Notes under the pieces: model-generated
Databases searched by the model: none
What the model was told of the DNA's origin: nothing
The model's input: only the letters and a program-made list of their open reading frames with translations
Position numbers and translations under genes: made by a program
Part shown: piece after piece, positions 1-7,167 of the stretch
Position numbering within the stretch: the first letter of the stretch is position 1
Layout of the letters: the number at the start of each line of letters is the position of its first letter
Assembly: GCF_002250835.2 (NCBI RefSeq)
Contig: NZ_NOJY02000018.1
Location: forward strand, 1-64,000
Length of the DNA: 64,000 bases
Reading direction: 5' to 3'
DNA from: Romboutsia weinsteinii
Lineage (GTDB): Bacteria; Bacillota; Clostridia; Peptostreptococcales; Peptostreptococcaceae

Positions 1-19
1 AGATGTGTATAAGAGACAG
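1..19 (+). other. Tn5/Nextera mosaic end (sequencing adapter remnant)
   Basis: The first 19 bases are exactly AGATGTGTATAAGAGACAG, the Tn5 transposase mosaic end used in Nextera libraries. It is at the very first base of the window and no transposase gene is nearby, so this is almost certainly untrimmed adapter at a contig end rather than genomic DNA. Genomic sequence starts at about base 20. Confidence 0.95.
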
Positions 20-137
20 TTATATAAGTGTTCAGTAAAACAATCTTAAAATATGCTGAGCTATACTTATATGATAATATATATAATATGACTAAATTTT
101 ATTAAATTATATTATTAATATAAATCGGGGGGAGCTT

Positions 138-755
138 ATGCATCAGAAGTGGTTAAAATGGGTGACAGAAATACAATCAATAGTACAAGCAGGATTGACT
201 TATTCTAAAGATAAATATGATATAGAGAGATTTGAGCAGTTAAAGAACTTATCAGCTCAAATAATAAGTGAATACACTGAGGTTGAAATTGAAAAGGTAA
301 AAGACCTGCTAAATAACGACTATGGATATCTTACACCAAAGGTAGATATTAGGGGAGCAGTTATAAAGAATCAAAAGATTTTACTAGTAAAGGAAAGTAT
401 AGATGGATGCTGGAGTATGCCTGGTGGATGGGCAGACATAAATCTGTCTGTATCAGAAAATATAATTAAAGAAGCTAAAGAAGAGGCTGGGGCAAATGTT
501 ATACCGAAAAAAATTATAGCTATTCAAGATAGAAACAGACATAATAAGCCAGTTAGTTTACAGAGTATTTATAAAATATTTGTATTATGTGATTTAGTAG
601 ATATTAAATTTGAATGTAATACAGAAACAGAAGAAAGTAAATTCTTTGATATAAATGGTTTACCAAAGCTTTCTATAGAAAGAAATACGAAGGAACAAAT
701 TGAAATGTGCTTTGACGCATTTAATAAAAAAAGTTTTGAAACAATATTTGACTAG
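138..755 (+). CDS. NUDIX hydrolase with N-terminal NUDIX-associated domain
   Basis: A 205-residue protein expected to hydrolyse a nucleoside diphosphate linked to another moiety (ADP-ribose or nucleotide-sugar type) in the cytosol. Residues 1-65 resemble the small N-terminal helical domain of the ADP-ribose-pyrophosphatase-like NUDIX subfamily. The NUDIX box follows PGGWAD at about residues 92-118 and contains KEAKEEAG, so the metal-binding glutamates are present, while the glutamate normally found early in the box is leucine, as is usual in this subfamily. The ATG is preceded by GGGGGGAG. It is a single-gene unit ending at the hairpin at 825-864. The substrate cannot be told from sequence. 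Confidence 0.9.
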   Translation: MHQKWLKWVTEIQSIVQAGLTYSKDKYDIERFEQLKNLSAQIISEYTEVEIEKVKDLLNNDYGYLTPKVDIRGAVIKNQKILLVKESIDGCWSMPGGWADINLSVSENIIKEAKEEAGANVIPKKIIAIQDRNRHNKPVSLQSIYKIFVLCDLVDIKFECNTETEESKFFDINGLPKLSIERNTKEQIEMCFDAFNKKSFETIFD

Positions 756-824
756 ATAGTATATTTCAAAATATAAAAGATTGGTTAACAGAAATACAGA
801 TCCCGGTAAATAGTAAATAAAGTA

Positions 825-864
825 AATAAGCCGTATTGCTTAATTGCGATACGGCTTATTTTAT
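825..864. terminator. Bidirectional intrinsic terminator
   Basis: A perfect 12-bp stem AATAAGCCGTAT / ATACGGCTTATT with a 12-nt loop, T-rich on both sides. It can end the NUDIX gene on the + strand and the convergent MATE gene on the - strand. Confidence 0.88.
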
Positions 865-897
865 TATTAATAAAATTATAAAATTTCTATAAAATAA

Positions 898-2253
898 TTA
901 TGATAAAACCTCTTTTGAGAATAGATTGCTATACATATAAATATGTCTATACTTATAAACGCATATTATTGATATTAATAACGTAGCTACTTCAGCAAAT
1001 GGAACCACAAGCCATACACCATCTACACCAAAGTAATTTGGTAAAATCACCATTCCTATTACGAAGAATATAAATGTTCTAAGTAGTGAAATTAAAGCTG
1101 ACACCTTACCATTTGAAAAAGCTGTAAACATTCCAGCAGTAAATATATTAAATCCACATATTAAGAAGCTAAATGAGAATATATTAAATCCATTTAAAGA
1201 TATATTATATAAATTTGAGCCCTCAGATACAAATATAGAGATTAAAGTATGAGAGGATAGTCTTGATATAATAAATGAACAAATAGCAAATATACCTATA
1301 AGTATATAGCTATATTTAACTAACCCTTGAACCTGTTTCTCATCATTACCTCCATAGTTGTAACTTATACGAGGGGACGTACCAGATGTAAATCCTAAAT
1401 ATGCAGAGTTCAATAACAGTTGTATATACAATATAATTGTTATTGAAGCAACACCATTTTCACCTAACATCTTTATCATAGCTAGGTTATATAAAATAGT
1501 TGTTACAGATGATGATAGTTGAGTTACCATTTCAGATGAACCATTACTACAGCTTTCTTTTATAACCTTAAAATCAAACTTTGGCTTGACAAAGTGTAGT
1601 GTATTGCTTTTTTTTAAGAAGTAAATAAGCCCTATTATTGAAGGAAGAGCATATCCTATACAAGTTGCAAGTGCAGCTCCAGCTATACCCATATTTAATA
1701 GAACTATAAATATATAATCTAAAACTACATTAACAATACCGCCTAAGATTGAACTAGCTAGACCTAATTTGGGCGCACCAGATGTTACTAAGAAATAATC
1801 AAAATATGTTTTCATGATTATAACAGGAGAACATAATAGCATAATAGATAAATATGAATAACTATATTCATATAGTACATCTGTAGATCCTAAAGCATAA
1901 ATTATTTTCTCTATAAATAATATAGATACTATAGAAATAACAATACCTAGCAATATAGCGACTATTGTAATAAGCGTAAAGCTTTCTTTAGCTTCTTGAC
2001 TTTTTATTTCTCCCATATATCTAGCTACTATAGCACTACCGCCAGTAGCTAACATTATACTAATTCCCAATATTAAATATATAACAGGATATACAATATT
2101 TATAGCAGAGAGTGCATTTGAACCTACAAATCTAGATACAAACATACCATCAATAATTGTGTAAAGTGAAGATAGTATCATCATTATTATTGTTGGTAAT
2201 GTATACTTTATAAGTGAAAAAAATGTTATTTTCTTTCCTAAAGAGTTACTCAT
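898..2253 (-). CDS. MATE family multidrug efflux transporter
   Basis: A 451-residue, very hydrophobic protein with about 12 predicted membrane segments in two homologous halves, the normal size for Na+/H+-coupled MATE antiporters that extrude cationic drugs. Early motifs such as YTIIDGMFVSRFVG and ATGGSAIVARYMGE are typical of bacterial MATE proteins. The ATG is preceded by AAGGAGG on the - strand. The gene is divergent from a MerR regulator at 2337, and its promoter has the 19-bp spacer and central dyad of MerR-activated genes, so drug-inducible expression by that neighbour is a reasonable inference. The substrate is unknown. Confidence 0.92.
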   Translation of the reverse strand: MSNSLGKKITFFSLIKYTLPTIIMMILSSLYTIIDGMFVSRFVGSNALSAINIVYPVIYLILGISIMLATGGSAIVARYMGEIKSQEAKESFTLITIVAILLGIVISIVSILFIEKIIYALGSTDVLYEYSYSYLSIMLLCSPVIIMKTYFDYFLVTSGAPKLGLASSILGGIVNVVLDYIFIVLLNMGIAGAALATCIGYALPSIIGLIYFLKKSNTLHFVKPKFDFKVIKESCSNGSSEMVTQLSSSVTTILYNLAMIKMLGENGVASITIILYIQLLLNSAYLGFTSGTSPRISYNYGGNDEKQVQGLVKYSYILIGIFAICSFIISRLSSHTLISIFVSEGSNLYNISLNGFNIFSFSFLICGFNIFTAGMFTAFSNGKVSALISLLRTFIFFVIGMVILPNYFGVDGVWLVVPFAEVATLLISIICVYKYRHIYMYSNLFSKEVLS

Positions 2254-2289
2254 TAAAAAACCTCCTTGATAAATTTATTGACTTAACAT

Positions 2290-2320
2290 ATAATAAAGTA
2301 TCCTGTTACAGGATAGTCAA
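2290..2320 (-). promoter_or_regulatory. MerR-type promoter and operator for the MATE gene
   Basis: On the - strand there is a -35 TTGACT (2320-2315) and a -10 TATTAT (2295-2290) separated by 19 bp, longer than the usual 17 and characteristic of MerR-activated promoters. Inside the spacer, 2299-2315 is a perfect dyad, TATCCTGTTACAGGATA (8-bp arms, one central base). MerR proteins untwist such spacers when ligand is bound. The site lies between the divergent MATE and MerR genes. Confidence 0.85.
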
Positions 2321-2336
2321 TAAGGAGAATAAAAAA

Positions 2337-3167
2337 ATGAGTAAAAATAAAATAAAGTACTTTAGTTCTGGCGAGTTTGCTAGATTATGTGGTGTACATA
2401 AAAAGACACTTTTTCATTATGATGATATAGATCTTTTTAAGCCTGAGAAGGTTGAAGACAATGGATATAGATATTATTCTCAAGATCAACTAGAATCATT
2501 TAATGTAATACATATATTAAAAGAGGTTGGTATGCCTCTTAAACAAATTAAGGAAGTTATAGATAAGAGAAGTCCTAAAAATATGATAGATTTATTTGAA
2601 GAAGAGACAAATAAAATTGAAAATGAAATAAGGGATTTAAGAAGAAAACAGGAGCTGATGTACAAAAAGGTAGAACTTATTAAAGAAGGAATAAATAAAA
2701 CTAAGGGAATTTTTATAGAAGAACAAGAGGAAGAGCATATTATTTTAAGTAATCCAACCAAGGATACTGATGAATATTATGATATAGAAACTTATACAAA
2801 GCACTTAGATTATTGTACTGAGAATAATATATTGATGAGTCAGCAACCTGGTTCTATAATAAGTAAAGAGAGTTTGAAAAATAAAGATTATACTAATTAT
2901 AGCTATTTCTTTACTAAGATTGATAATGAGATAAATAACATTGATTATACGATAAAGCCCAAAGGATTATATGTTGTTGGATATATGAAAGGGTATTATG
3001 ATAAAACCTATATATTGCACAAAAAAATAGTAGATTATATAGAGAAAAATAATTTATATATTAAGGGATGTTCCTATGAAGAAGTATTAATTGACGAGGT
3101 TGCAGTTATAGATAGAGATGAATATATAATTAAGATATGTATAGAAGTTGGAAAAATAAATAATTAG
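2337..3167 (+). CDS. MerR family transcriptional regulator with C-terminal effector domain
   Basis: A 276-residue one-component regulator. Residues about 6-75 form the winged HTH of the MerR family (YFSSGEFARLCGVHKKTLFHYDDI, then NGYRYY), followed by a coiled-coil dimerisation helix (about 80-125) and a C-terminal GyrI-like ligand-binding region with GLYVVGYMKGYYDKTY. The frame is open further upstream, but the ATG at 2337 has AAGGAG at the right distance and puts the HTH at the N-terminus. It is divergent from a MATE pump, and the operator at 2299-2315 suggests it activates that pump in response to a drug-like ligand. Its own promoter was not resolved. Confidence 0.9.
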   Translation: MSKNKIKYFSSGEFARLCGVHKKTLFHYDDIDLFKPEKVEDNGYRYYSQDQLESFNVIHILKEVGMPLKQIKEVIDKRSPKNMIDLFEEETNKIENEIRDLRRKQELMYKKVELIKEGINKTKGIFIEEQEEEHIILSNPTKDTDEYYDIETYTKHLDYCTENNILMSQQPGSIISKESLKNKDYTNYSYFFTKIDNEINNIDYTIKPKGLYVVGYMKGYYDKTYILHKKIVDYIEKNNLYIKGCSYEEVLIDEVAVIDRDEYIIKICIEVGKINN

Positions 3168-3182
3168 TATCAATAACAAAAT

Positions 3183-3219
3183 AAAAACTATACCTCAACA
3201 AAATTGGTATAGTTTTTAT
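3183..3219 (+). terminator. Intrinsic terminator after the MerR regulator
   Basis: A 12-bp stem AAAAACTATACC / GGTATAGTTTTT with an 11-nt loop, followed by a T-rich tail. Confidence 0.88.
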
Positions 3220-3323
3220 TATATAAATATTATAATATTGCTATTTAGCAAGCATGGAACAGCAAATAAGAATATATTTTGATACATTATAATTATCCAA
3301 TAAAATGAATGGGGGGAGATTAA

Positions 3324-4298
3324 TTGAAATATGAAGATGCTATTTTTAGGAGTCTTGAATATATAGAAAAGAACATTAAAGAAGATTTGAATTTAGAACT
3401 TATAGCTAATGAAGTTGGATATTCAGAGTATCATTTTTCAAGAATATTTAAAGATCAAATGGGAATTTCTACTATGGAATATGTTAAAGAAAGAAGACTT
3501 ATTTGTGCATCAAAAGAGATATTTCAAGGAAAAAAGATAATAGATGTATCAAATGAATATGGATATAAAACACACAGTGGATTTTCAAAGGCATTTAAGA
3601 AAAAGTTTGCTTTTACGCCAACAGATCATTTAGTATATGCAATTAATATGTTAAGATATCTAAACAATTATGAGGGAGGTAATTTAGAAATGATAGATAA
3701 TAGCCAAAATGCTAATCCATTCTTAAAATCATCCATAGATTTTACTTTGCCAGAAGAGCTATATAGACAATTGCTTAGAAGTATTAAAAATACATTATCA
3801 CAGAAAGACTTATGTATGATTGAAAAGGCATATAGTATAGCTTACAAAGCTCATGAAGGTCAGTATCGTAAGTCGGGGGAAAAATATATTACTCATCCAT
3901 TATGTGTATCTATAATATTATCTGAGATAACTTCTGATCGAGATATTATAATTGCAGGACTTTTACATGATACAATAGAAGAGTGTACGTATTGTACAAT
4001 AGAACAAATTGAAAAAGATTTTTCAAAAGAAATAGCTAACTTAGTATATGAAGTTACAAATCTTAGTAAAATAAATGAGGAAATGCTTAGTGAAAATGAG
4101 TACAATATAGATAGTAAAGCAATATTAATTAAATTAGCAGATAGACTTCATAATATGCGTACTATTAAGTATATGGAGCCAGAGCGATATAGAGAAAAGG
4201 CTAAGGAGACAATAGATATATTTTCACCAATAGCAACTAGACTAAAAATTTCAAAAATAAAAACTGAACTAGATGATTTAGCACTGAAGTATTTATAA
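3324..4298 (+). CDS. AraC-type HTH fused to a RelA/SpoT-like HD hydrolase domain
   Basis: A 324-residue two-domain protein. Residues 4-104 are an AraC/XylS-type double HTH (EDLNLELIANEVGYSEYHFSR; GISTMEYVKERR). Residues about 160-324 match the N-terminal (p)ppGpp hydrolase half of Rel/SpoT: YRKSGEKYITHP (R182, H191), LLHDTIEE (H215, D216, E219, E220) and KLADRLHNMRT (D273, N277), so the Mn-binding and catalytic residues are all present. The protein ends with PIATRLKISKIKTEL..LALKYL, where a full Rel would continue into the synthetase domain, which is absent. The TTG start at 3324 follows GGGGGGAG. It probably hydrolyses an alarmone or related nucleotide and binds DNA; how the two are linked is unknown. 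A kinase-like gene follows 23 bp downstream. Confidence 0.87.
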   Translation: MKYEDAIFRSLEYIEKNIKEDLNLELIANEVGYSEYHFSRIFKDQMGISTMEYVKERRLICASKEIFQGKKIIDVSNEYGYKTHSGFSKAFKKKFAFTPTDHLVYAINMLRYLNNYEGGNLEMIDNSQNANPFLKSSIDFTLPEELYRQLLRSIKNTLSQKDLCMIEKAYSIAYKAHEGQYRKSGEKYITHPLCVSIILSEITSDRDIIIAGLLHDTIEECTYCTIEQIEKDFSKEIANLVYEVTNLSKINEEMLSENEYNIDSKAILIKLADRLHNMRTIKYMEPERYREKAKETIDIFSPIATRLKISKIKTELDDLALKYL

Positions 4299-4321
4299 AT
4301 ATACAAATATGGGGGTATAGA

Positions 4322-5251
4322 GTGGGTTTAGAATTTAGAGATATAAAGGATTATAGTCTATGGAGTAAAATAGAAAAAATTGATTATGGGTGGTCTTTTG
4401 ACACTAAATATTATATAGAAAATAAGTATGGTGCAAAATACTTACTTAGAATCTCAGATATATGTGAGTTAGAAAATAAGAAAAAGGAATTTAGTATTAT
4501 AAAGAAATTTAATCAACTTGATATAACAATGTCTAAAGCTATAGAAATTGGAGTTTGTAATAATAATAAAAATGTATATATACTACTAAGCTGGGTTGAA
4601 GGAGAGTCAATGAGGGAGATTATTTCGACTTTACCAAAAGACGAACAATATAAATTAGGTATTGAAGCTGGTAAAATTTTAAAACGTATACACTCTATTT
4701 CAGTTGAAGAAGAAGACATACCAACTGAAACAAAAATATCTAAAAAACTATTACAACTAGAAAGTTATGAAAACTCAGCTGTACGCATTCCAAATGACGA
4801 AATTGCAATTAATTATGTAAAAAATAAAATAAATAGGATATGTAAATTACCTGCTGTATATAAACATGGTGATTTTCATTTGGGGAATCTAATATATACC
4901 AATAATAAGCAAGTTGGAGTTATTGACTTTAATAGGTGGAGATGCGGAGATAGGTATGGAGAGTTCTACAAACTCCAATCTTTTAATGTAGAAGAAAGTA
5001 TACCTTATTGTATTGGACAAATTCATGGATATTTTAACGGAGAGCCACCTAATGAATTTTGGGAAGTTCAAGCTGTATATGTGGCTCATGCTTCCCTATA
5101 TTCAATAAAGTGGGCTGAGAAGTTTGGGAAAGAGGATGTAGATGGAATGACAAAGCGTTGCTTAGAAGCATTTTATGATTATGATGACTTTAAAAAAATT
5201 ATACCAAGGTGGTATGAGGAAAATTCAAAGGACTACATGATAATCAAGTAA
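4322..5251 (+). CDS. Aminoglycoside phosphotransferase (APH)-like kinase
   Basis: A 309-residue protein of the APH / choline-kinase fold. The catalytic loop HGDFHLGN (Brenner motif HxDxxxxN) and the following metal-binding IDFNR are intact at about residues 181-207, and an ATP-binding N-lobe precedes them (RISDICELENKKKEF). Members phosphorylate small alcohols, and only some confer aminoglycoside resistance, so resistance should not be assumed. The GTG start follows GGGGG by a few bases. It lies 23 bp after the AraC-HD gene, without a terminator between them, and is likely cotranscribed. Terminator at 5275. Confidence 0.85.
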   Translation: MGLEFRDIKDYSLWSKIEKIDYGWSFDTKYYIENKYGAKYLLRISDICELENKKKEFSIIKKFNQLDITMSKAIEIGVCNNNKNVYILLSWVEGESMREIISTLPKDEQYKLGIEAGKILKRIHSISVEEEDIPTETKISKKLLQLESYENSAVRIPNDEIAINYVKNKINRICKLPAVYKHGDFHLGNLIYTNNKQVGVIDFNRWRCGDRYGEFYKLQSFNVEESIPYCIGQIHGYFNGEPPNEFWEVQAVYVAHASLYSIKWAEKFGKEDVDGMTKRCLEAFYDYDDFKKIIPRWYEENSKDYMIIK

Positions 5252-5390
5252 TAGTTGATAAAAGTATATAAAATATAGATACGATAGATGTTAGCGTATC
5301 TATATTTTTTTCTATGAAGAAATCTAATACACCAGCAGTATAAATACCTCTCATACCGCCACCTTCTAATATTAATCCTATCTTTTCCAT
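5244..5390 (-). pseudogene. 5' remnant of a patatin-like phospholipase gene
   Basis: On the - strand from ATG at 5390 (with an AAAGG-type ribosome site upstream), the frame reads MEKIGLILEGGGMRG then IYTAGVLDFFIEKN. This is the start of a bacterial patatin-like (RssA/YlbK-type) phospholipase, including the glycine-rich oxyanion motif GGGxRG. The similarity stops about 30 residues in, before the GxSxG serine motif, and the frame closes at 5244 inside the end of the kinase gene. The last part overlaps the kinase terminator. It is a truncated relic of a gene that once lay here. Confidence 0.75.
5275..5311 (+). terminator. Intrinsic terminator after the APH-like kinase
   Basis: A perfect 9-bp stem ATAGATACG / CGTATCTAT with an 11-nt loop, followed by seven Ts. 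It overlaps the truncated end of the patatin remnant on the opposite strand. Confidence 0.85.
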
Positions 5391-5451
5391 ACAAAACCTT
5401 TCTAATTAATAAAATTTATATAGTATAATTGTATTAAATATTATATTTGAC

Positions 5452-5483
5452 TTGACCCTCCTATATAGGGGATAGATTAAAGT
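5452..5483 (+). promoter_or_regulatory. Putative MerR-type promoter with central palindrome
   Basis: TTGACC (5452-5457) and TAAAGT (5478-5483) are separated by 20 bp. The spacer contains the perfect 10-bp palindrome CCTATATAGG (5460-5469), flanked by an imperfect CCC/GGG extension. The elongated spacer with a dyad fits autoregulation by the MerR protein encoded immediately downstream. The -10 is weak, so the exact elements are uncertain. Confidence 0.6.
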
Positions 5484-5503
5484 ATAAGATGTAGGAGGAA
5501 TTA

Positions 5504-6304
5504 ATGTACAAAATAGGTGAATTCTCAAAAATAACAAGCCTTAGCATAAAAACTTTAAGATATTACGATGATGAGAATATACTGAAGCCATCATATAGAA
5601 ATCAAGATAATGGATATAGATACTACAACGAAGGTGATTTTGATAAAGCAAAATTAATAATTCTCTTAAAAAATCTAGAGTTTACTATATCTGAAATAAA
5701 AGATGTATTAAATTTATGTAAGAATGAAGAAGACTTAAATTATGTTTTTATAGAAAAGAAAACTATGATTGAAGAGAACATAAAAAGACAACAAGAGTTG
5801 TTAAAAAAATTTGATGATTATAATATTAAAAATTCAACTGAAAATAAAAAAATAGTTTATGAGATAGGAATAAAAGATAGCCCCAAAATTAAAGTTGCAT
5901 CGATAAGATATAAAGGAAGATATAAGGAATGTGGAAGTTACCTAAGACTTATTTACAAAGTTGTGAAGGGAAATTATAATGGATATCCGTTTAGTATATA
6001 TCATGATGAAGGATATAAAAAAGATGCAGATATAGAGGTAGGAGTTGTGATAAATAGGTTTATAAGTAGTACCAAAATATCTTGCAAAGAATTGCCATCT
6101 TCAAAACTTTTATCTACTACTCATTATGGAGAGTACAATAAGATTGGCAATGCGTATAAGGCAATTTTTGATTATGCAAATAAAAATAATATAAAGTGTG
6201 TTGTGCCATCGAGAGAAGTATATATTAAAGGCCCAGGTATGATATTTAAGGGAAATCCTAAAAAATACATTACAGAAGTTATGGTTTCTATAGAGGAGGA
6301 TTAA
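5504..6304 (+). CDS. MerR family regulator with GyrI-like effector domain
   Basis: A 266-residue regulator. The N-terminal MerR HTH is clear (MYKIGEFSKITSLSIKTLRYY, then NGYRYYNEGDF), followed by a dimerisation helix (about 75-110). The GyrI-like/AraC-effector domain (about 120-264) shows VASIRYKGRYKECGSYL and the conserved C-terminal VYIKGPG. This BmrR/TipA-like architecture binds hydrophobic or cationic small molecules. The ATG follows GTAGGAGG. It is 3 bp upstream of a stand-alone GyrI-like gene, and a MerR-like promoter lies just upstream, so an autoregulated two-gene operon is likely. Confidence 0.9.
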   Translation: MYKIGEFSKITSLSIKTLRYYDDENILKPSYRNQDNGYRYYNEGDFDKAKLIILLKNLEFTISEIKDVLNLCKNEEDLNYVFIEKKTMIEENIKRQQELLKKFDDYNIKNSTENKKIVYEIGIKDSPKIKVASIRYKGRYKECGSYLRLIYKVVKGNYNGYPFSIYHDEGYKKDADIEVGVVINRFISSTKISCKELPSSKLLSTTHYGEYNKIGNAYKAIFDYANKNNIKCVVPSREVYIKGPGMIFKGNPKKYITEVMVSIEED

Positions 6305-6307
6305 AAA

Positions 6308-6934
6308 ATGAAACACGAATGGAAGAAAAAAGAAAAACAATACTATATGCCAAAAGCTAAACCAGAGATAGTAAATATTGAGAAATTCAATTTTATAACA
6401 ATAAAAGGAGAAGGAAATCCTAATGAACCAGCGTTTGCTGATAGAATAGGAGTACTATACTCATTAGCATATACAATTAAGATGATGCCTAGAAATGGTA
6501 TCAACCCAGAAGGATATTATGATTATGTAGTGTATCCGCTAGAGGGAGTATGGGATTTAAAAGAAGAAGCTAGAAACAAAGAAGTATTAGATAAAGATAA
6601 GCTAGTTTACACTATAATGATTAGACAACCAGATTTTGTAACACCTGAATTATTTGAATTGGCTTTAGATATTGTTAAAAAGAAAAAGCCTAATGACTTA
6701 TTAGATAGTTTAGAATTTACAAGTATATCAGAAGGAAAGTGTGTTCAAATGATGCATATAGGTTCATTTGATGAAGAAGCAAAAACATTTGAAGTAATGA
6801 CTAAGTTTTGTGAAGACAATAACTTAGAAATTAAAAGTAAAGTACATAGAGAAATATATATTTCAGATTTTAGGAGGACTAAAACAGAAAATCTTAAAAC
6901 AGTACTTAGATATATGGTGATGGACAATAATTAA
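6308..6934 (+). CDS. GyrI-like small-molecule-binding domain protein
   Basis: A 208-residue protein with no HTH, resembling the stand-alone GyrI-like (SOUL/AraC-effector-related) family: IVNIEKFNFITIKGEGNPNE near the start, YDYVVYPLEGVWD in the middle and a conserved KVHREIYISDFRR near the end. Some relatives bind or hydrolyse small electrophilic or drug-like molecules. It is almost certainly cotranscribed with the MerR-GyrI regulator 3 bp upstream, from its own GAGGAGG site, so it may sequester or modify that regulator's ligand. The biochemical role is unproven. Confidence 0.85.
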   Translation: MKHEWKKKEKQYYMPKAKPEIVNIEKFNFITIKGEGNPNEPAFADRIGVLYSLAYTIKMMPRNGINPEGYYDYVVYPLEGVWDLKEEARNKEVLDKDKLVYTIMIRQPDFVTPELFELALDIVKKKKPNDLLDSLEFTSISEGKCVQMMHIGSFDEEAKTFEVMTKFCEDNNLEIKSKVHREIYISDFRRTKTENLKTVLRYMVMDNN

Positions 6935-7018
6935 TAAATTAACTACAGTACCATAGAATTCTATGAATTAGATTGATTGTAAAAATAAAATATTTTCAAT
7001 ACTTGAACCAGAAGTAAT

Positions 7019-7055
7019 AAAACCGTACACAAAATAAATGAGTACGGTTTTATTA
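7019..7055 (+). terminator. Intrinsic terminator after the MerR/GyrI operon
   Basis: A 10-bp stem AAAACCGTAC / GTACGGTTTT with a 13-nt loop and a T-rich tail. Confidence 0.87.
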
Positions 7056-7167
7056 TTTGATTTATTATAAACATTTTTTGCAGATACTTAAAAAGAGTGA
7101 ACAGATGTGATAAAGTAATTATGTAGGTTAATTTTAAATTAATAATTAAGAAAGGAGATAAATAAAA

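Noticed and set aside
775-830. Reading frame with WLTEIQIPVN resembling WVTEIQSIVQ at the start of the NUDIX gene
   Set aside because: Only about eight residues match, and the region has stops on both sides; too short to call a duplicated gene fragment.
2486-2761. Long - strand frame inside the MerR gene
   Set aside because: Serine/leucine/isoleucine-rich translation without ribosome site, opposite a clear MerR gene; a codon-bias shadow.
4322-5251. Aminoglycoside resistance gene
   Set aside because: The APH fold is shared by kinases of many other small molecules; no resistance-specific features are visible, so only the fold is claimed.
6952-6965. Perfect 14-bp palindrome CATAGAATTCTATG
   Set aside because: Short, AT-rich and not near a promoter or start; chance is likely in this composition.
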